DNA of 64,000 bases from PALSA-1006 sp963733265 (GCA_963733265.1 CAVTCF010000002.1:62001-126000); one strand, 5' to 3'. Shown: positions 37,234 to 46,605, counted from the stretch's first letter. Numbers and translations: made by a program. The notes: generated by a model not told the origin, from the sequence alone.

Positions 37234-37260
37234 TTATCGGCTTGAAATTATATTTCTTGA
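37234..37260 (-). promoter_or_regulatory. Sigma-28 (FliA)-type promoter
   Basis: On the minus strand TCAAGAAA is followed by an 11-base spacer and the perfect -10 element GCCGATAA. It points at the chemoreceptor gene starting at 37138. Confidence 0.7.
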
Positions 37261-37296
37261 TAATATTACCATCTCTACCCGGCGTTAAACGGCCAT

Positions 37297-37326
37297 TTGA
37301 CGCAAGAGGGGCAACTCCGTTAAAGT
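37297..37326 (+). promoter_or_regulatory. Possible sigma-70 promoter for the riboswitch transcript
   Basis: TTGACG and TAAAGT are separated by 18 bases. A start near 37333 would place the whole c-di-GMP aptamer in the leader. The -10 match is modest. Confidence 0.35.
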
Positions 37327-37353
37327 AAGCCCGCTATCGTTGATTTTACATCA

Positions 37354-37458
37354 ACGCCTGCAAGGGCAAACCCGTCGAAAGGCGGGGACGCAAAACTTCC
37401 GGGCTAAGGGACAAACTCCTAGTCGACAACAGTCGAGTGCCAGCGGGGTCGCCAGGTA
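37354..37458 (+). ncRNA. Cyclic di-GMP-I (GEMM) riboswitch
   Basis: The class-I c-di-GMP aptamer is readable directly. GGCAAACC is followed by a GAAA tetraloop, GGGACGCAAA and CCGGGCTAA (tetraloop receptor). A variable second stem leads to CAGCGGGGTCGCCAGG. CCTG (37357-37360) pairs with CAGG (37453-37456) to close P1. It lies about 150 bases upstream of the chemoreceptor-PilZ gene on the same strand. No obvious intrinsic terminator follows, so the mode of control (transcription or translation, on or off) is open. Confidence 0.92.
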
Positions 37459-37611
37459 ATCTACTTGCCATCGTACTTGTCTTCCCGGCGCTTAAAGTTT
37501 GTTCGATATCTTTTGCCGTGCTGAGGCTATAACGATTAACAAAGGAATATTTGGGAACAGAATGTAATGCGGATTAAGTAAACTAACTCAACAATTATTT
37601 TGGAGGGTTTT

Positions 37612-39258
37612 ATGATCAACTGGTTTTTGTCTTTAAGTATCCGCTGGAAGCTCCAGTTCGGCTTTTTTATAGTTACCATGGTGACTACCATATACAACCG
37701 GATACTCGCCTCGCATGAGCTGGGGAAAATGGTCGATATTGCCAGCTCAAATGTTGTCAATGCTCAAGTCATTAGCCAACTGGAAGCGAATCATAGCGCA
37801 TATATCTTCAATTCATTCTGGGAGTCGGGATTAGAGTTCGCACTCCAGTTCTTTCTGATCGGATTGGTCGCCGGTGTGTTCGTCAGACCGATCCAATCTC
37901 TGTGCAGTTCGCTCAAAGCTGTCGTAAATGGCGATTTAACCAAAGAAGTGAAAATTAATTCCCAAGATGAGATCGGCATGTTAGAGGAGAGCTTCAACGA
38001 GGTGCTGAACAAACTCAACCACATTATGCGCGAGGTTGATGCCAGCGGTAAGGAGATGGAACAGTCCGCATTCCAGATTGCAAAAATTTCGCACGAGATT
38101 GCCGATGTTGGACGTAATGAGCAAAGTCGCTCGGATGATGTAAGTAGTGCCACCAATCAGTTGCAACAAGTTTCAGAGAGCGTTCAGACATTGGCAACCG
38201 GTGCCACGGAGCGGGCCAAGCAAACAGAGGAACGAGCGCGCGAAGGAATTCGCATGGTGCAAAAGAATATTTCCGAAATGCAGGGAACCGCCCTGGAGGT
38301 ACATCAGGCAGTCCATAAAATTTCAGAACTTGAGCAATCAACCGAAAAAATTCGCGTGATCATCACAACGATTCAGACTATCGCAAAACAAACTAATTTG
38401 CTGGCGCTGAATGCCGCTATCGAAGCTGCAAGAGCTGGTGAGCAAGGAAAAGGTTTTGCTGTTGTAGCCGATGAGGTACGCAAGCTGGCTGATCGTACTA
38501 CTCGTTCGGCCGAAGAGGTCACCGAAATAATCGGGCAATTGGGCGGGAAAGTTCAGCAGGTTACCGATTCCATGAATGCGGTAGTGATCAGAGTGAATGA
38601 AAACCAGCAAGTAGCAGGCGAAACCGCATCGGTGATTGAACATATGGCAGGCGAGGTCGCCGAGACAGCGAGTGCAAATGAAGGGATTTCCGCAGCAAGT
38701 GGTGAGCAAATAAGGAATGTAAATTTGCTGCAAGCGACATTGGCCGAGTTGTTTGCCACGCTGCGTGAAAGTTCTGCCAAAGTGGAAACCACTGCTGCAA
38801 TTAGCGAGAGTCTTCACAAAGTAACCGGGAAACTTAACCAGTTAATGTCAGGGTTTGTTTTTGATAACGAGAATTACATTGTACAGAAGCAACATGAGAA
38901 ACGCACTTACCCTCGCGCCGAAAACAGGTTACTGGTGCATGCAACTCAAAGTGGCAATTCTTTTGAATGCTCCAGTCTCGACTTCAGTCTGACCGGAATG
39001 CGTTTAGAGTCGGGCAAACCGTTGGATGATGCAGAATATGTGGAATTAAAAGTGTGCTTGCCGCAGAATGATCTGAATCAGTATGAGTCGCAAGAGCCGC
39101 TCAATTTGCGGGGCAGAATTAGTTGGCAGCGTTTGGTGAATGGCAGAAATCAGTGTGGCATAGCTTTTGAGGGCATGACGGAAGAGGCGATTCGTAAACT
39201 GCGTGATGGTTTCAAATATTTTAACAAGACTCCGGAATTCAGCCCGGTTGCAAGATGA
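37612..39258 (+). CDS. Chemoreceptor with C-terminal PilZ domain
   Basis: About 548 residues: membrane helix about 14-30, a very short periplasmic loop of about 50 residues, second helix about 80-97, HAMP, and the signalling hairpin (IAKQTNLLALNAAIEAARAG, FAVVADEVRKLADRT). A C-terminal PilZ domain (about 435-540) starts KRTYPRAENRLLV and has LDFSLTGMRLESG, the c-di-GMP-binding RxxxR and D/NxSxxG motifs. ATG 37612 follows GGAGGG with good spacing. The message carries a c-di-GMP riboswitch, so the ligand would act on both expression and protein. Confidence 0.93.
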   Translation: MINWFLSLSIRWKLQFGFFIVTMVTTIYNRILASHELGKMVDIASSNVVNAQVISQLEANHSAYIFNSFWESGLEFALQFFLIGLVAGVFVRPIQSLCSSLKAVVNGDLTKEVKINSQDEIGMLEESFNEVLNKLNHIMREVDASGKEMEQSAFQIAKISHEIADVGRNEQSRSDDVSSATNQLQQVSESVQTLATGATERAKQTEERAREGIRMVQKNISEMQGTALEVHQAVHKISELEQSTEKIRVIITTIQTIAKQTNLLALNAAIEAARAGEQGKGFAVVADEVRKLADRTTRSAEEVTEIIGQLGGKVQQVTDSMNAVVIRVNENQQVAGETASVIEHMAGEVAETASANEGISAASGEQIRNVNLLQATLAELFATLRESSAKVETTAAISESLHKVTGKLNQLMSGFVFDNENYIVQKQHEKRTYPRAENRLLVHATQSGNSFECSSLDFSLTGMRLESGKPLDDAEYVELKVCLPQNDLNQYESQEPLNLRGRISWQRLVNGRNQCGIAFEGMTEEAIRKLRDGFKYFNKTPEFSPVAR

Positions 39259-39363
39259 CTACGCATCCTGATTTTATTATGTTTTTTTCCTGTAATATCA
39301 AAAGGCTGATAGAATAACTGCACAGTCAATGCTTAAGCCTAATAACTTACTGCTGAAGGCATT

Positions 39364-42297
39364 ATGTCATCGGATCACGAAATTCAGGTTGGCAACACGA
39401 CTTCGCCAAATTCGTACCCTCCAACGGGCGCTACAAACTCAATTCAAAATCATCCTTCTTCTACAAACAACAATCTGATAATAGGGTTGGAGGAAGCAAT
39501 CGATCAGACTGGATCCTATATTTATATAAAGGATATTGCAGGCCGATATGTCTATGTAAACAACAAAGTTAGAAAGTTCTTCAATGAATCATTAGACGGC
39601 ATCGTTGGAAAAGACGACAGCCACTTTTTCAATTCTCATTATGCAAATAATTTGCGAAAAGATGATTTACGGGTTCTTGCTAACGGAGAAACAATCGAAA
39701 AAGAAGAAACCCTCGGACTCAAATTAACCGATGCAAAGCAAATATTTTGGGTTATTAAAAAACCAATAAAAAATAACGACGGGCAGGTCATTGGCTTATG
39801 CGGGGTTTCAACTGACATTACAGAACGCAAAAGAGCCGAGGAACTGTTTCGTTCAACAAGCGAAGAATTAAAGGAATCTCAGTCAATCGCCGGTTTGGGA
39901 ACATATGTTTTATATATGGGCACAGGAGTATGGAAAAGTTCGCCAGTGCTGGATCGGCTATTCGGTATTGACGAGAGTTATCAGCGGACTATAAAGGGTT
40001 GGGAATCCATCATCTATATCGACGACAGAACAATGATGCATGACTATTTATTGTCTGAAGTTATCGGTAATCGAGTAAAGTTTGATAAGGAATACCGGAT
40101 AGTGCGTGTCAACGATAACGCTATTCGCTGGATGCACGGCTTGGGCAAACTTGATTTTGATGAGAATGGAATGCCGGTAAAAATGCAGGGTACCATTCAA
40201 GATATTTCGGAACGAAAACTTGCCGATGAGGCGTTGCGGAAAAGTGAAGAACTTTACCGAAAAACGTTCCAGACCAGTCTTGATGCGATAAGCATTACTC
40301 GAATGACCGATGGTGCGTATATTAATGTCAATGAATCATTTTTGAAAACCATGGGTTTTGAACGGCATGAAGTTGTCGGCCATTCGTCTTTAGACTTAAA
40401 TATATGGGTCGATAATTCTGATCGCAACCGTTTGATGGAGATGCTGCAACGAAATTCAGTTTGCCAGAATATTGAGTCTCGATTTAGATGTAAAAGTGGG
40501 AAAGTTATTTGGGGGTTAATGTCAGCATCCCAAATTCTTGTTGATAATGATCCTTGCCTTCTTGCACTAACCCGAGATATTTCTGAACGCAAGCAAGCCG
40601 AAGAAAGCCTTCGCATTACGGCCAGTGTATTTGGCATTAGTCAGGAAGCCGTAATAATCACCGATACTGACAACAACATAATTGACGTCAACCCTGCCTT
40701 CACCCGAATCACGGGATACAGTCGTGAAGATGTGATCGGCAAGAATCCGAAACTACTTGGTTCAGGTAAACACGATAAGGAATTTTACGAAGAGTTATGG
40801 AAGTCCGTGCAAGAAAATGGTTTATGGCGAGGTGAAATTTGGAACCGACGCAAGTCAGGCGAGATTTACCCGGAGATGCTTTCAATTTCTGTACTATGCG
40901 ATAGTGGAGGGAAAGTATTGAGGTATGTTGCCGTGTTTTCAGACATCAGCAACCTTAAAAAACACGAGGCAGAGCTGGTTCGTGTAGCCCATTTTGACGC
41001 GCTGACAAGTATTCCAAATCGAGTCCTGCTTGCCGACCGCATGAAGCAAGCTATTTCTCAGACTTCGCGGGACCAAAACATAATGGCAGTCTGTTATCTT
41101 GATCTGGATGGATTTAAGCCCATCAACGACACTTTGGGGCATCAGGCAGGAGATGAAGTGTTAATTGAAATTGCCACGCGGATTAGTAAAACTATCCGTG
41201 GCGGCGATACAGTCGCGCGTCTGGGAGGAGACGAATTTGTTGTGCTGTTATTGGGGTTGTCCAGGGGGGAAGAATGCGTTGTTACTCTTGAGCGGCTGCT
41301 TGTGGCAATAGCTGAACCGTTTATAGTAAAAAATAAATCAGTCTCAGTCAGTGCAAGCATCGGGGTCAGCATCTATCCTTTGGATGAAGAGGATCCGGAT
41401 ACACTACTTCGTCATGCTGATCAGGCTATGTATGTAGCCAAGCAGTCGGGTAGAAACCGCTTCCATATTTATGATGTCGCCCTCGATAAACGGGCAAGGG
41501 ATCAAAACGAGTTTCTCAAGAGTATCCGCCGGGCGCTTGAATTCAACCAGTTTGAGTTGCACTACCAACCCAAGGTCAATCTGCGAACCAAAGAATTGGT
41601 TGGAGTAGAAGCACTAATACGTTGGCGCCACCCTGAAAGAGGATTGCTCGCCCCGGCAGCATTTTTACGTCATGTCGAAAATACTGATCTTGACATACAA
41701 ATAGGCGAATGGGTCACGGCAAATGCACTTGCACAGATGCATCGTTGGCGCAGCATTGGATTGGACATTGAGGTAAGTATCAATATCTCGGGCTATCACA
41801 TGGAGTCCTCAGGCTTTGTGGAAAAGTTGCAGCAACAACTTGCGATTTATCCAGACTTGCCATTGAGCAAACTCCAAATAGAAGTATTGGAAACGGTCGC
41901 ACTCAATGACATCGCCGTTGTTCAGAAAATTATTGAGTCTTGCCGCAAATTTGGAGTTGGATTTGCTCTGGATGATTTTGGCACTGGCTATTCCTCTCTT
42001 TCATACCTGAGTGCCTTGCCCGTTGATACGCTCAAGATAGATCAGTCTTTTGTGCGGGATATGCTGGATGACAAAGGCGATATGGCTATCGTTCACGGCA
42101 TTATTGCATTAGCCAAGGCATTTGAGCGACAAACCGTAGCCGAGGGTATTGAGAACGAAAAGCACTACCAGGCTTTACTCGGGATGGGGTGCGACATTGG
42201 GCAGGGTTACGGCATCGCTCTACCAATGCCTGCGGACGATTTGGCTGCATGGCAAGATAGATTCAGTCAAGAAATTTGTGTAATTCAGACTCCATAA
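39364..42297 (+). CDS. PAS(x4)-GGDEF-EAL cyclic di-GMP signalling protein
   Basis: A 977-residue cytoplasmic protein with four PAS/PAC units (about 40-155, 165-285, 295-410, 418-540). GGDEF (about 545-705) has an intact ARLGGDEF and an I-site RGGD five residues before it. EAL (about 715-965) has GVEALIRWRHP, DDFGTGYSSL and TVAEGIEN. Both catalytic motifs are intact, so it may make or degrade c-di-GMP depending on PAS input. It begins 105 bp after the PilZ chemoreceptor and is a plausible source or sink of its ligand. Confidence 0.94.
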   Translation: MSSDHEIQVGNTTSPNSYPPTGATNSIQNHPSSTNNNLIIGLEEAIDQTGSYIYIKDIAGRYVYVNNKVRKFFNESLDGIVGKDDSHFFNSHYANNLRKDDLRVLANGETIEKEETLGLKLTDAKQIFWVIKKPIKNNDGQVIGLCGVSTDITERKRAEELFRSTSEELKESQSIAGLGTYVLYMGTGVWKSSPVLDRLFGIDESYQRTIKGWESIIYIDDRTMMHDYLLSEVIGNRVKFDKEYRIVRVNDNAIRWMHGLGKLDFDENGMPVKMQGTIQDISERKLADEALRKSEELYRKTFQTSLDAISITRMTDGAYINVNESFLKTMGFERHEVVGHSSLDLNIWVDNSDRNRLMEMLQRNSVCQNIESRFRCKSGKVIWGLMSASQILVDNDPCLLALTRDISERKQAEESLRITASVFGISQEAVIITDTDNNIIDVNPAFTRITGYSREDVIGKNPKLLGSGKHDKEFYEELWKSVQENGLWRGEIWNRRKSGEIYPEMLSISVLCDSGGKVLRYVAVFSDISNLKKHEAELVRVAHFDALTSIPNRVLLADRMKQAISQTSRDQNIMAVCYLDLDGFKPINDTLGHQAGDEVLIEIATRISKTIRGGDTVARLGGDEFVVLLLGLSRGEECVVTLERLLVAIAEPFIVKNKSVSVSASIGVSIYPLDEEDPDTLLRHADQAMYVAKQSGRNRFHIYDVALDKRARDQNEFLKSIRRALEFNQFELHYQPKVNLRTKELVGVEALIRWRHPERGLLAPAAFLRHVENTDLDIQIGEWVTANALAQMHRWRSIGLDIEVSINISGYHMESSGFVEKLQQQLAIYPDLPLSKLQIEVLETVALNDIAVVQKIIESCRKFGVGFALDDFGTGYSSLSYLSALPVDTLKIDQSFVRDMLDDKGDMAIVHGIIALAKAFERQTVAEGIENEKHYQALLGMGCDIGQGYGIALPMPADDLAAWQDRFSQEICVIQTP

Positions 42298-42351
42298 CTT
42301 ATGCGCACGTATAAGAGTTAATGATGTAACAACAGCACTTGGTAATTACAC

Positions 42352-43182
42352 TTAACACACGGCAGTTTGCATTTCTTTTGATATGCCGGAAGCGATTTGA
42401 GTCTTTATATTTTTATTTTCGCGGGCTAGTTCGATCAGTTCTTCAAGCGTTTTGTGTGACCCAATATCGGAAACCAAGCCGTATGACAAAGTTAGCTCCC
42501 AGCCTTTTTGTTTAAACTTTCTCTCTGCTGCCCCGCAGATTCTACGGGCAACTCGGTGGCTTAATTGTTCATCCATATCCGGTAGCAGAACATAAAACTC
42601 ATCACTGATAAAACGGGAAACTATATCGTTGATTTTTGTGGCCTCCTGCAAAACGACAGCCAACTGCTTTAGTACATCATCCCCGCTCTGGAGTCCAAAT
42701 TTATGGTTAAAGACTTTGAAAAGTTCAATGTCGAAAAATAACAAAGTATAGGGGCTACCACTACTCTCACTTCGCAACTGCATTTCTTCTAGGCTTTTCG
42801 TTAACTCGAAACGATTAGTCAGTCCGGTCAGGGGGTCTTTTCTGGCCGATTCCCTGTCTTTCCATAATTTTACGATGACACGCGCAATAATAGTAAATGT
42901 TACAGCACGTGTAATAATATTCATCAATACCGCACCGATCGGGAAATTTGGCCAGGTTACTGCAGCTTCTGCGGTGCTCCAAGCGACTGCACAAACAATT
43001 GCCACAAAGGAAAGGGAGAATGTTTCAGCGGAAGATTGAGACTGAATCGCCGCGAAACGTGCTGTTTGAATTACAGGTAAGCAATAAAGCACATCCAGAG
43101 AGTAATAACTGGATGCCATATAATAATTCAATACGGTGATAAAAAGTACCTCTACTAGTATCAATAAAGATCGGAACAGCAT
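42352..43182 (-). CDS. Membrane GGDEF-domain protein with degenerate active site
   Basis: 276 residues. The first ~105 are hydrophobic with four or five membrane helices (MASE-like), then a GGDEF fold (about 112-270: DPLTGLTNRFELTKSLEE, LLFFDIELFKVFNH). The signature reads RFISDEF instead of RxGGDEF, and the I-site position is KIND rather than RxxD. Loss of both glycines makes diguanylate cyclase activity doubtful; it may instead be a sensor or regulator. Convergent with the GGDEF-EAL gene. Confidence 0.85.
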   Translation of the reverse strand: MLFRSLLILVEVLFITVLNYYMASSYYSLDVLYCLPVIQTARFAAIQSQSSAETFSLSFVAIVCAVAWSTAEAAVTWPNFPIGAVLMNIITRAVTFTIIARVIVKLWKDRESARKDPLTGLTNRFELTKSLEEMQLRSESSGSPYTLLFFDIELFKVFNHKFGLQSGDDVLKQLAVVLQEATKINDIVSRFISDEFYVLLPDMDEQLSHRVARRICGAAERKFKQKGWELTLSYGLVSDIGSHKTLEELIELARENKNIKTQIASGISKEMQTAVC

Positions 43183-43406
43183 TTCACATTTCCCCGTGTA
43201 TCTTAGACGTTAATATTGCCTAGTTTCAAAGTTTGCAACTTTACCAGCTTCATTGTAGCCGGGAAGAATAAATTACTTGAATATTTGGACCAGGCAAAAC
43301 AAGCATTAGCCATGTGGGGAACTTGTTAGTTTGGGGAACCTGCACCACAGAGACCGTCAGGTCGAATTCTTTTGATATAATGCACCCTTTGCAGAGGACG
43401 GTCTTC

Positions 43407-44867
43407 ATGCGCATTATTCAAAAAGCACTCACCTTCGACGATGTCTTGCTGGTTCCGGCACATTCATCCATCTTGCCACGTGACGTAAGTTTGTCCACCA
43501 AGCTGACACGCAATATTACACTGAACATACCTTTGTTGTCGGCAGCGATGGACACCGTGACAGAGTCGCGTTTGGCGATTGCGCTGGCCCAAGAAGGTGG
43601 TATCGGTATTGTTCATAAGAATATGACAGCCCAGGCCCAGGCCGATAAAATTTCCAAGGTAAAACGTTTTGAAAGTGGCGTGGTAAAAGATCCTGTCACG
43701 GTTTCACCGGATATGACGGTGCGTGAAGTACTGAGTTTGACCAAAAAATTCAAAATTTCCGGCTTGCCCGTTGTTAAGGGACATCAATTGGTCGGTATCG
43801 TGACCAATCGTGATTTGCGTTTTGAAACTATGCTGGATCAACCTGTGGGCGACATTATGACCCCTCGTGATCGTCTCATTACCGTTAAAGAAAACGCGCA
43901 TTTGGAAGAGGCCCGCAGTTTGATGCACAAGCATCGTATCGAACGTGTATTGGTAATTAATGATGCATTCGAGTTGCGCGGGTTGATGACTGTAAAAGAC
44001 ATTCTGAAATCCAACGAACATCCCAATGCCTGCAAGGACGATCAGGGGCGTTTGCGAGTAGGTGCGGCGGTAGGAGTAGGCGAGGGCACTGAAGAGCGCG
44101 TCACCCTATTGGCTGAGGCCGGCGTGGATGTAATTGTGGTTGACACAGCGCACGGTCATTCGCAAGGCGTATTGGATCGTGTGCAATGGGTTAAAAAGAA
44201 TTTTCCCAAGATTGAAGTAATCGGTGGCAACATTGCTACCGGTGCTGCGGCACATGCCTTGGTCGATCATGGCGCGGACGGCGTTAAGGTCGGTATCGGT
44301 CCGGGCTCCATTTGCACCACTCGTATTGTTGCCGGTGTAGGTGTTCCACAAATTACAGCGATTCAAAATGTTGCTGACGCCTTGCGCGGTACGGGGGTTC
44401 CTCTGATCGCGGACGGTGGCGTACGTTTCTCAGGCGATATATCCAAAGCGATTGCCGCTGGTGCGCATGTTGTGATGTTGGGCGGACTTTTCGCTGGTAC
44501 AGAAGAAGCGCCGGGCGAGATCGAATTGTTCCAGGGGCGTTCGTATAAGTCCTATCGAGGCATGGGGAGTTTGGGGGCAATGCAACAAGGCTCCAGCGAC
44601 CGTTATTTCCAGGACAACGAAGGTAATCAGGACAAACTGGTGCCGGAAGGTGTTGAAGGCCGCGTGCCTTACAAGGGCAGCGTACTAGCGGTCATCCACC
44701 AATTGATGGGCGGTTTGCGCGCAAGCATGGGTTATCTGGGTTGCGAAACAATCGAAGCCATGCATGATCGTGCCGAATTCGTTCAGATTACCGCTGCCGG
44801 AATTCGTGAATCTCATGTTCATGATGTGCAGATCACTAAAGAAGCGCCTAATTATCACGTTGATTAG
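43407..44867 (+). CDS. guaB: Inosine-5'-monophosphate dehydrogenase
   Basis: IMPDH oxidises IMP to XMP with NAD, the first committed step of GMP synthesis. The (beta/alpha)8 barrel has AMDTVTESRLAIALAQEGG, the catalytic Cys loop GIGPGSICTTRI and the flap YRGMGSLGAM. Two CBS domains are inserted at about 95-210. The 486-residue protein starts at ATG 43407 (MRIIQKALTFDDVLL) after GAGGACGG; upstream in-frame codons give an unconserved leader. guaA follows after a palindromic repeat. Confidence 0.97.
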   Translation: MRIIQKALTFDDVLLVPAHSSILPRDVSLSTKLTRNITLNIPLLSAAMDTVTESRLAIALAQEGGIGIVHKNMTAQAQADKISKVKRFESGVVKDPVTVSPDMTVREVLSLTKKFKISGLPVVKGHQLVGIVTNRDLRFETMLDQPVGDIMTPRDRLITVKENAHLEEARSLMHKHRIERVLVINDAFELRGLMTVKDILKSNEHPNACKDDQGRLRVGAAVGVGEGTEERVTLLAEAGVDVIVVDTAHGHSQGVLDRVQWVKKNFPKIEVIGGNIATGAAAHALVDHGADGVKVGIGPGSICTTRIVAGVGVPQITAIQNVADALRGTGVPLIADGGVRFSGDISKAIAAGAHVVMLGGLFAGTEEAPGEIELFQGRSYKSYRGMGSLGAMQQGSSDRYFQDNEGNQDKLVPEGVEGRVPYKGSVLAVIHQLMGGLRASMGYLGCETIEAMHDRAEFVQITAAGIRESHVHDVQITKEAPNYHVD

Positions 44868-44870
44868 TCG

Positions 44871-44935
44871 TAGGGTGGGCACCTTTCAGTGCCCACGCTG
44901 AACATCGGCCACATGGGCACAGAAACGTGCCCACC
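44871..44935. repeat. GTGGGCAC palindromic repeat between guaB and guaA
   Basis: Two hairpins are nested in one larger inverted repeat: GTGGGCAC...GTGCCCAC (44875-44896) and TGGGCAC...GTGCCCA (44914-44933). The outer GGTGGGCAC also matches GTGCCCACC at the right end. It resembles a dispersed intergenic repeat and could modulate guaB-guaA read-through. Confidence 0.65.
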
Positions 44936-44965
44936 CCACAAAATATTTTAATATTTACACTAAAA

Positions 44966-46546
44966 ATGCATAAAAAAATCCTTATTCTCGATTTCGGTTC
45001 TCAATACTCGCAGTTAATCGCTCGTCGTGTACGTGAAGCTCACGTTTATTGCGAATTGCATCCATGGGATATGCCGGAAGCGGACATTAAGACATTTGCA
45101 CCCTCCGGGATTATCCTTTCCGGCGGGCCGAATTCGGTTTACGAAGATGAAACACCGAAAGCACCTCAAGCAGTGTTTGAGTTGGGTGTACCAGTGCTGG
45201 GTATTTGCTACGGCATGCAGACGATGGCAGCGCAGCTCGGTGGCGCGGTCGAGAGCGGTAAGGTTCGTGAGTTCGGTTATGCCGAGATTCGCGCGCAAGG
45301 TCATTCCAAGTTGTTCAACGGAATTCAAGACAAAAGTAATGCACAAGGTCATGGCCTGCTGGATGTTTGGATGAGCCACGGGGATAAAGTTACCAAGTTG
45401 CCGCAAGGATTTTCGGTTATCGCATCTAACGAAGCTACACCTATTGCAGCGATGGCCGATGAATCACGCCGATTCTACGCGGTGCAGTTCCATCCCGAAG
45501 TCACCCACACGCATCAGGGCAAAGCCTTGCTGGGACGTTTTGTACATGATGTTTGCGGATGCGGACAAGATTGGAACATGCCGGATTACATTTGCGAAGC
45601 GGTGGAGAAAATCCGTGCACAAGTGGGCGCAGAGGAAGTTATTCTCGGACTTTCCGGAGGCGTTGATTCATCTGTGGCTGCGGCATTGCTGCATCGCGCT
45701 ATCGGCGATCAACTGACTTGTGTTTTTGTGGATAACGGACTGTTGCGATTGAACGAAGCAGAACAGGTGATGGACACTTTTGCCAAGAATCTAGGGGTGA
45801 AGGTCATTCATGTCGATGCCAGCGCAGAGTTTATGAAACACCTTAAAGGCGTTTCCGATCCGGAACAAAAACGTAAAATTATTGGACGTGAATTCGTGGA
45901 AGTATTCCAACGTGAATCCGCCAAACTGAAACAAGCCAAGTGGTTGGCCCAAGGTACGATCTATCCCGATGTGATCGAATCTGCCGGCGCCAAAACCAAA
46001 AAAGCACACACCATCAAATCGCATCACAATGTTGGCGGTTTGCCCGACTCGATGCATCTTAAATTACTGGAGCCATTGCGCGAATTGTTCAAAGATGAAG
46101 TGCGCGAATTGGGCGTGGCACTTGGATTGCCAGCCGACATGGTATATCGTCATCCGTTCCCCGGCCCCGGTTTGGGCGTGCGCATTCTAGGTGAAGTAAA
46201 GCACGAATACGCCGAGTTGCTGCGCCGCGCCGATGCCATCTTCATCGAAGAATTGCGCAACACTCACGATGCTTCCGGCAAGAGCTGGTATGACCTGACT
46301 TCGCAAGCCTTCGCCGTATTCCTGCCGGTAAAGAGCGTTGGCGTAATGGGTGACGGTCGCACTTATGAATGGGTAGTAGCTTTACGTGCCGTGCAGACGC
46401 AGGATTTTATGACCGCACATTGGGCCGAATTGCCGCATGCGCTGCTGGGTAAAGTTTCCAACCGCATTATTAATGAAGTACGCGGCATCAACCGCGTGGT
46501 TTATGATATTTCAGGTAAACCGCCCGCGACCATTGAGTGGGAATAA
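44966..46546 (+). CDS. guaA: GMP synthase (glutamine-hydrolysing)
   Basis: GuaA aminates XMP to GMP. The N-terminal class I glutaminase has GICYGMQ with the nucleophilic Cys and FHPEVTHT with the His/Glu pair. The ATP-pyrophosphatase domain has the P-loop SGGVDSSV, and the C-terminal dimerisation domain ends KPPATIEWE. The 526-residue form starts at ATG 44966 (MHKKILILDFGSQYSQ); the upstream TTG at 44927 falls in the repeat. Confidence 0.97.
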   Translation: MHKKILILDFGSQYSQLIARRVREAHVYCELHPWDMPEADIKTFAPSGIILSGGPNSVYEDETPKAPQAVFELGVPVLGICYGMQTMAAQLGGAVESGKVREFGYAEIRAQGHSKLFNGIQDKSNAQGHGLLDVWMSHGDKVTKLPQGFSVIASNEATPIAAMADESRRFYAVQFHPEVTHTHQGKALLGRFVHDVCGCGQDWNMPDYICEAVEKIRAQVGAEEVILGLSGGVDSSVAAALLHRAIGDQLTCVFVDNGLLRLNEAEQVMDTFAKNLGVKVIHVDASAEFMKHLKGVSDPEQKRKIIGREFVEVFQRESAKLKQAKWLAQGTIYPDVIESAGAKTKKAHTIKSHHNVGGLPDSMHLKLLEPLRELFKDEVRELGVALGLPADMVYRHPFPGPGLGVRILGEVKHEYAELLRRADAIFIEELRNTHDASGKSWYDLTSQAFAVFLPVKSVGVMGDGRTYEWVVALRAVQTQDFMTAHWAELPHALLGKVSNRIINEVRGINRVVYDISGKPPATIEWE

Positions 46547-46559
46547 ATTAGGCTTGTAT

Positions 46560-46594
46560 AAATCAAAGTTAATCAATATGATTAACTTTGATTT
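46560..46594. promoter_or_regulatory. Perfect palindromic operator upstream of antitoxin gene
   Basis: Two perfectly complementary 15-base arms (AAATCAAAGTTAATC and its complement) flank the five bases AATAT, ending two bases before the ribosome-binding site of the ribbon-helix-helix gene. Ribbon-helix-helix antitoxins typically bind such palindromes to repress their own operon. As RNA it would also form a strong hairpin beside the ribosome-binding site. Confidence 0.75.
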
Positions 46595-46605
46595 TGGGAG
46601 GCAAA

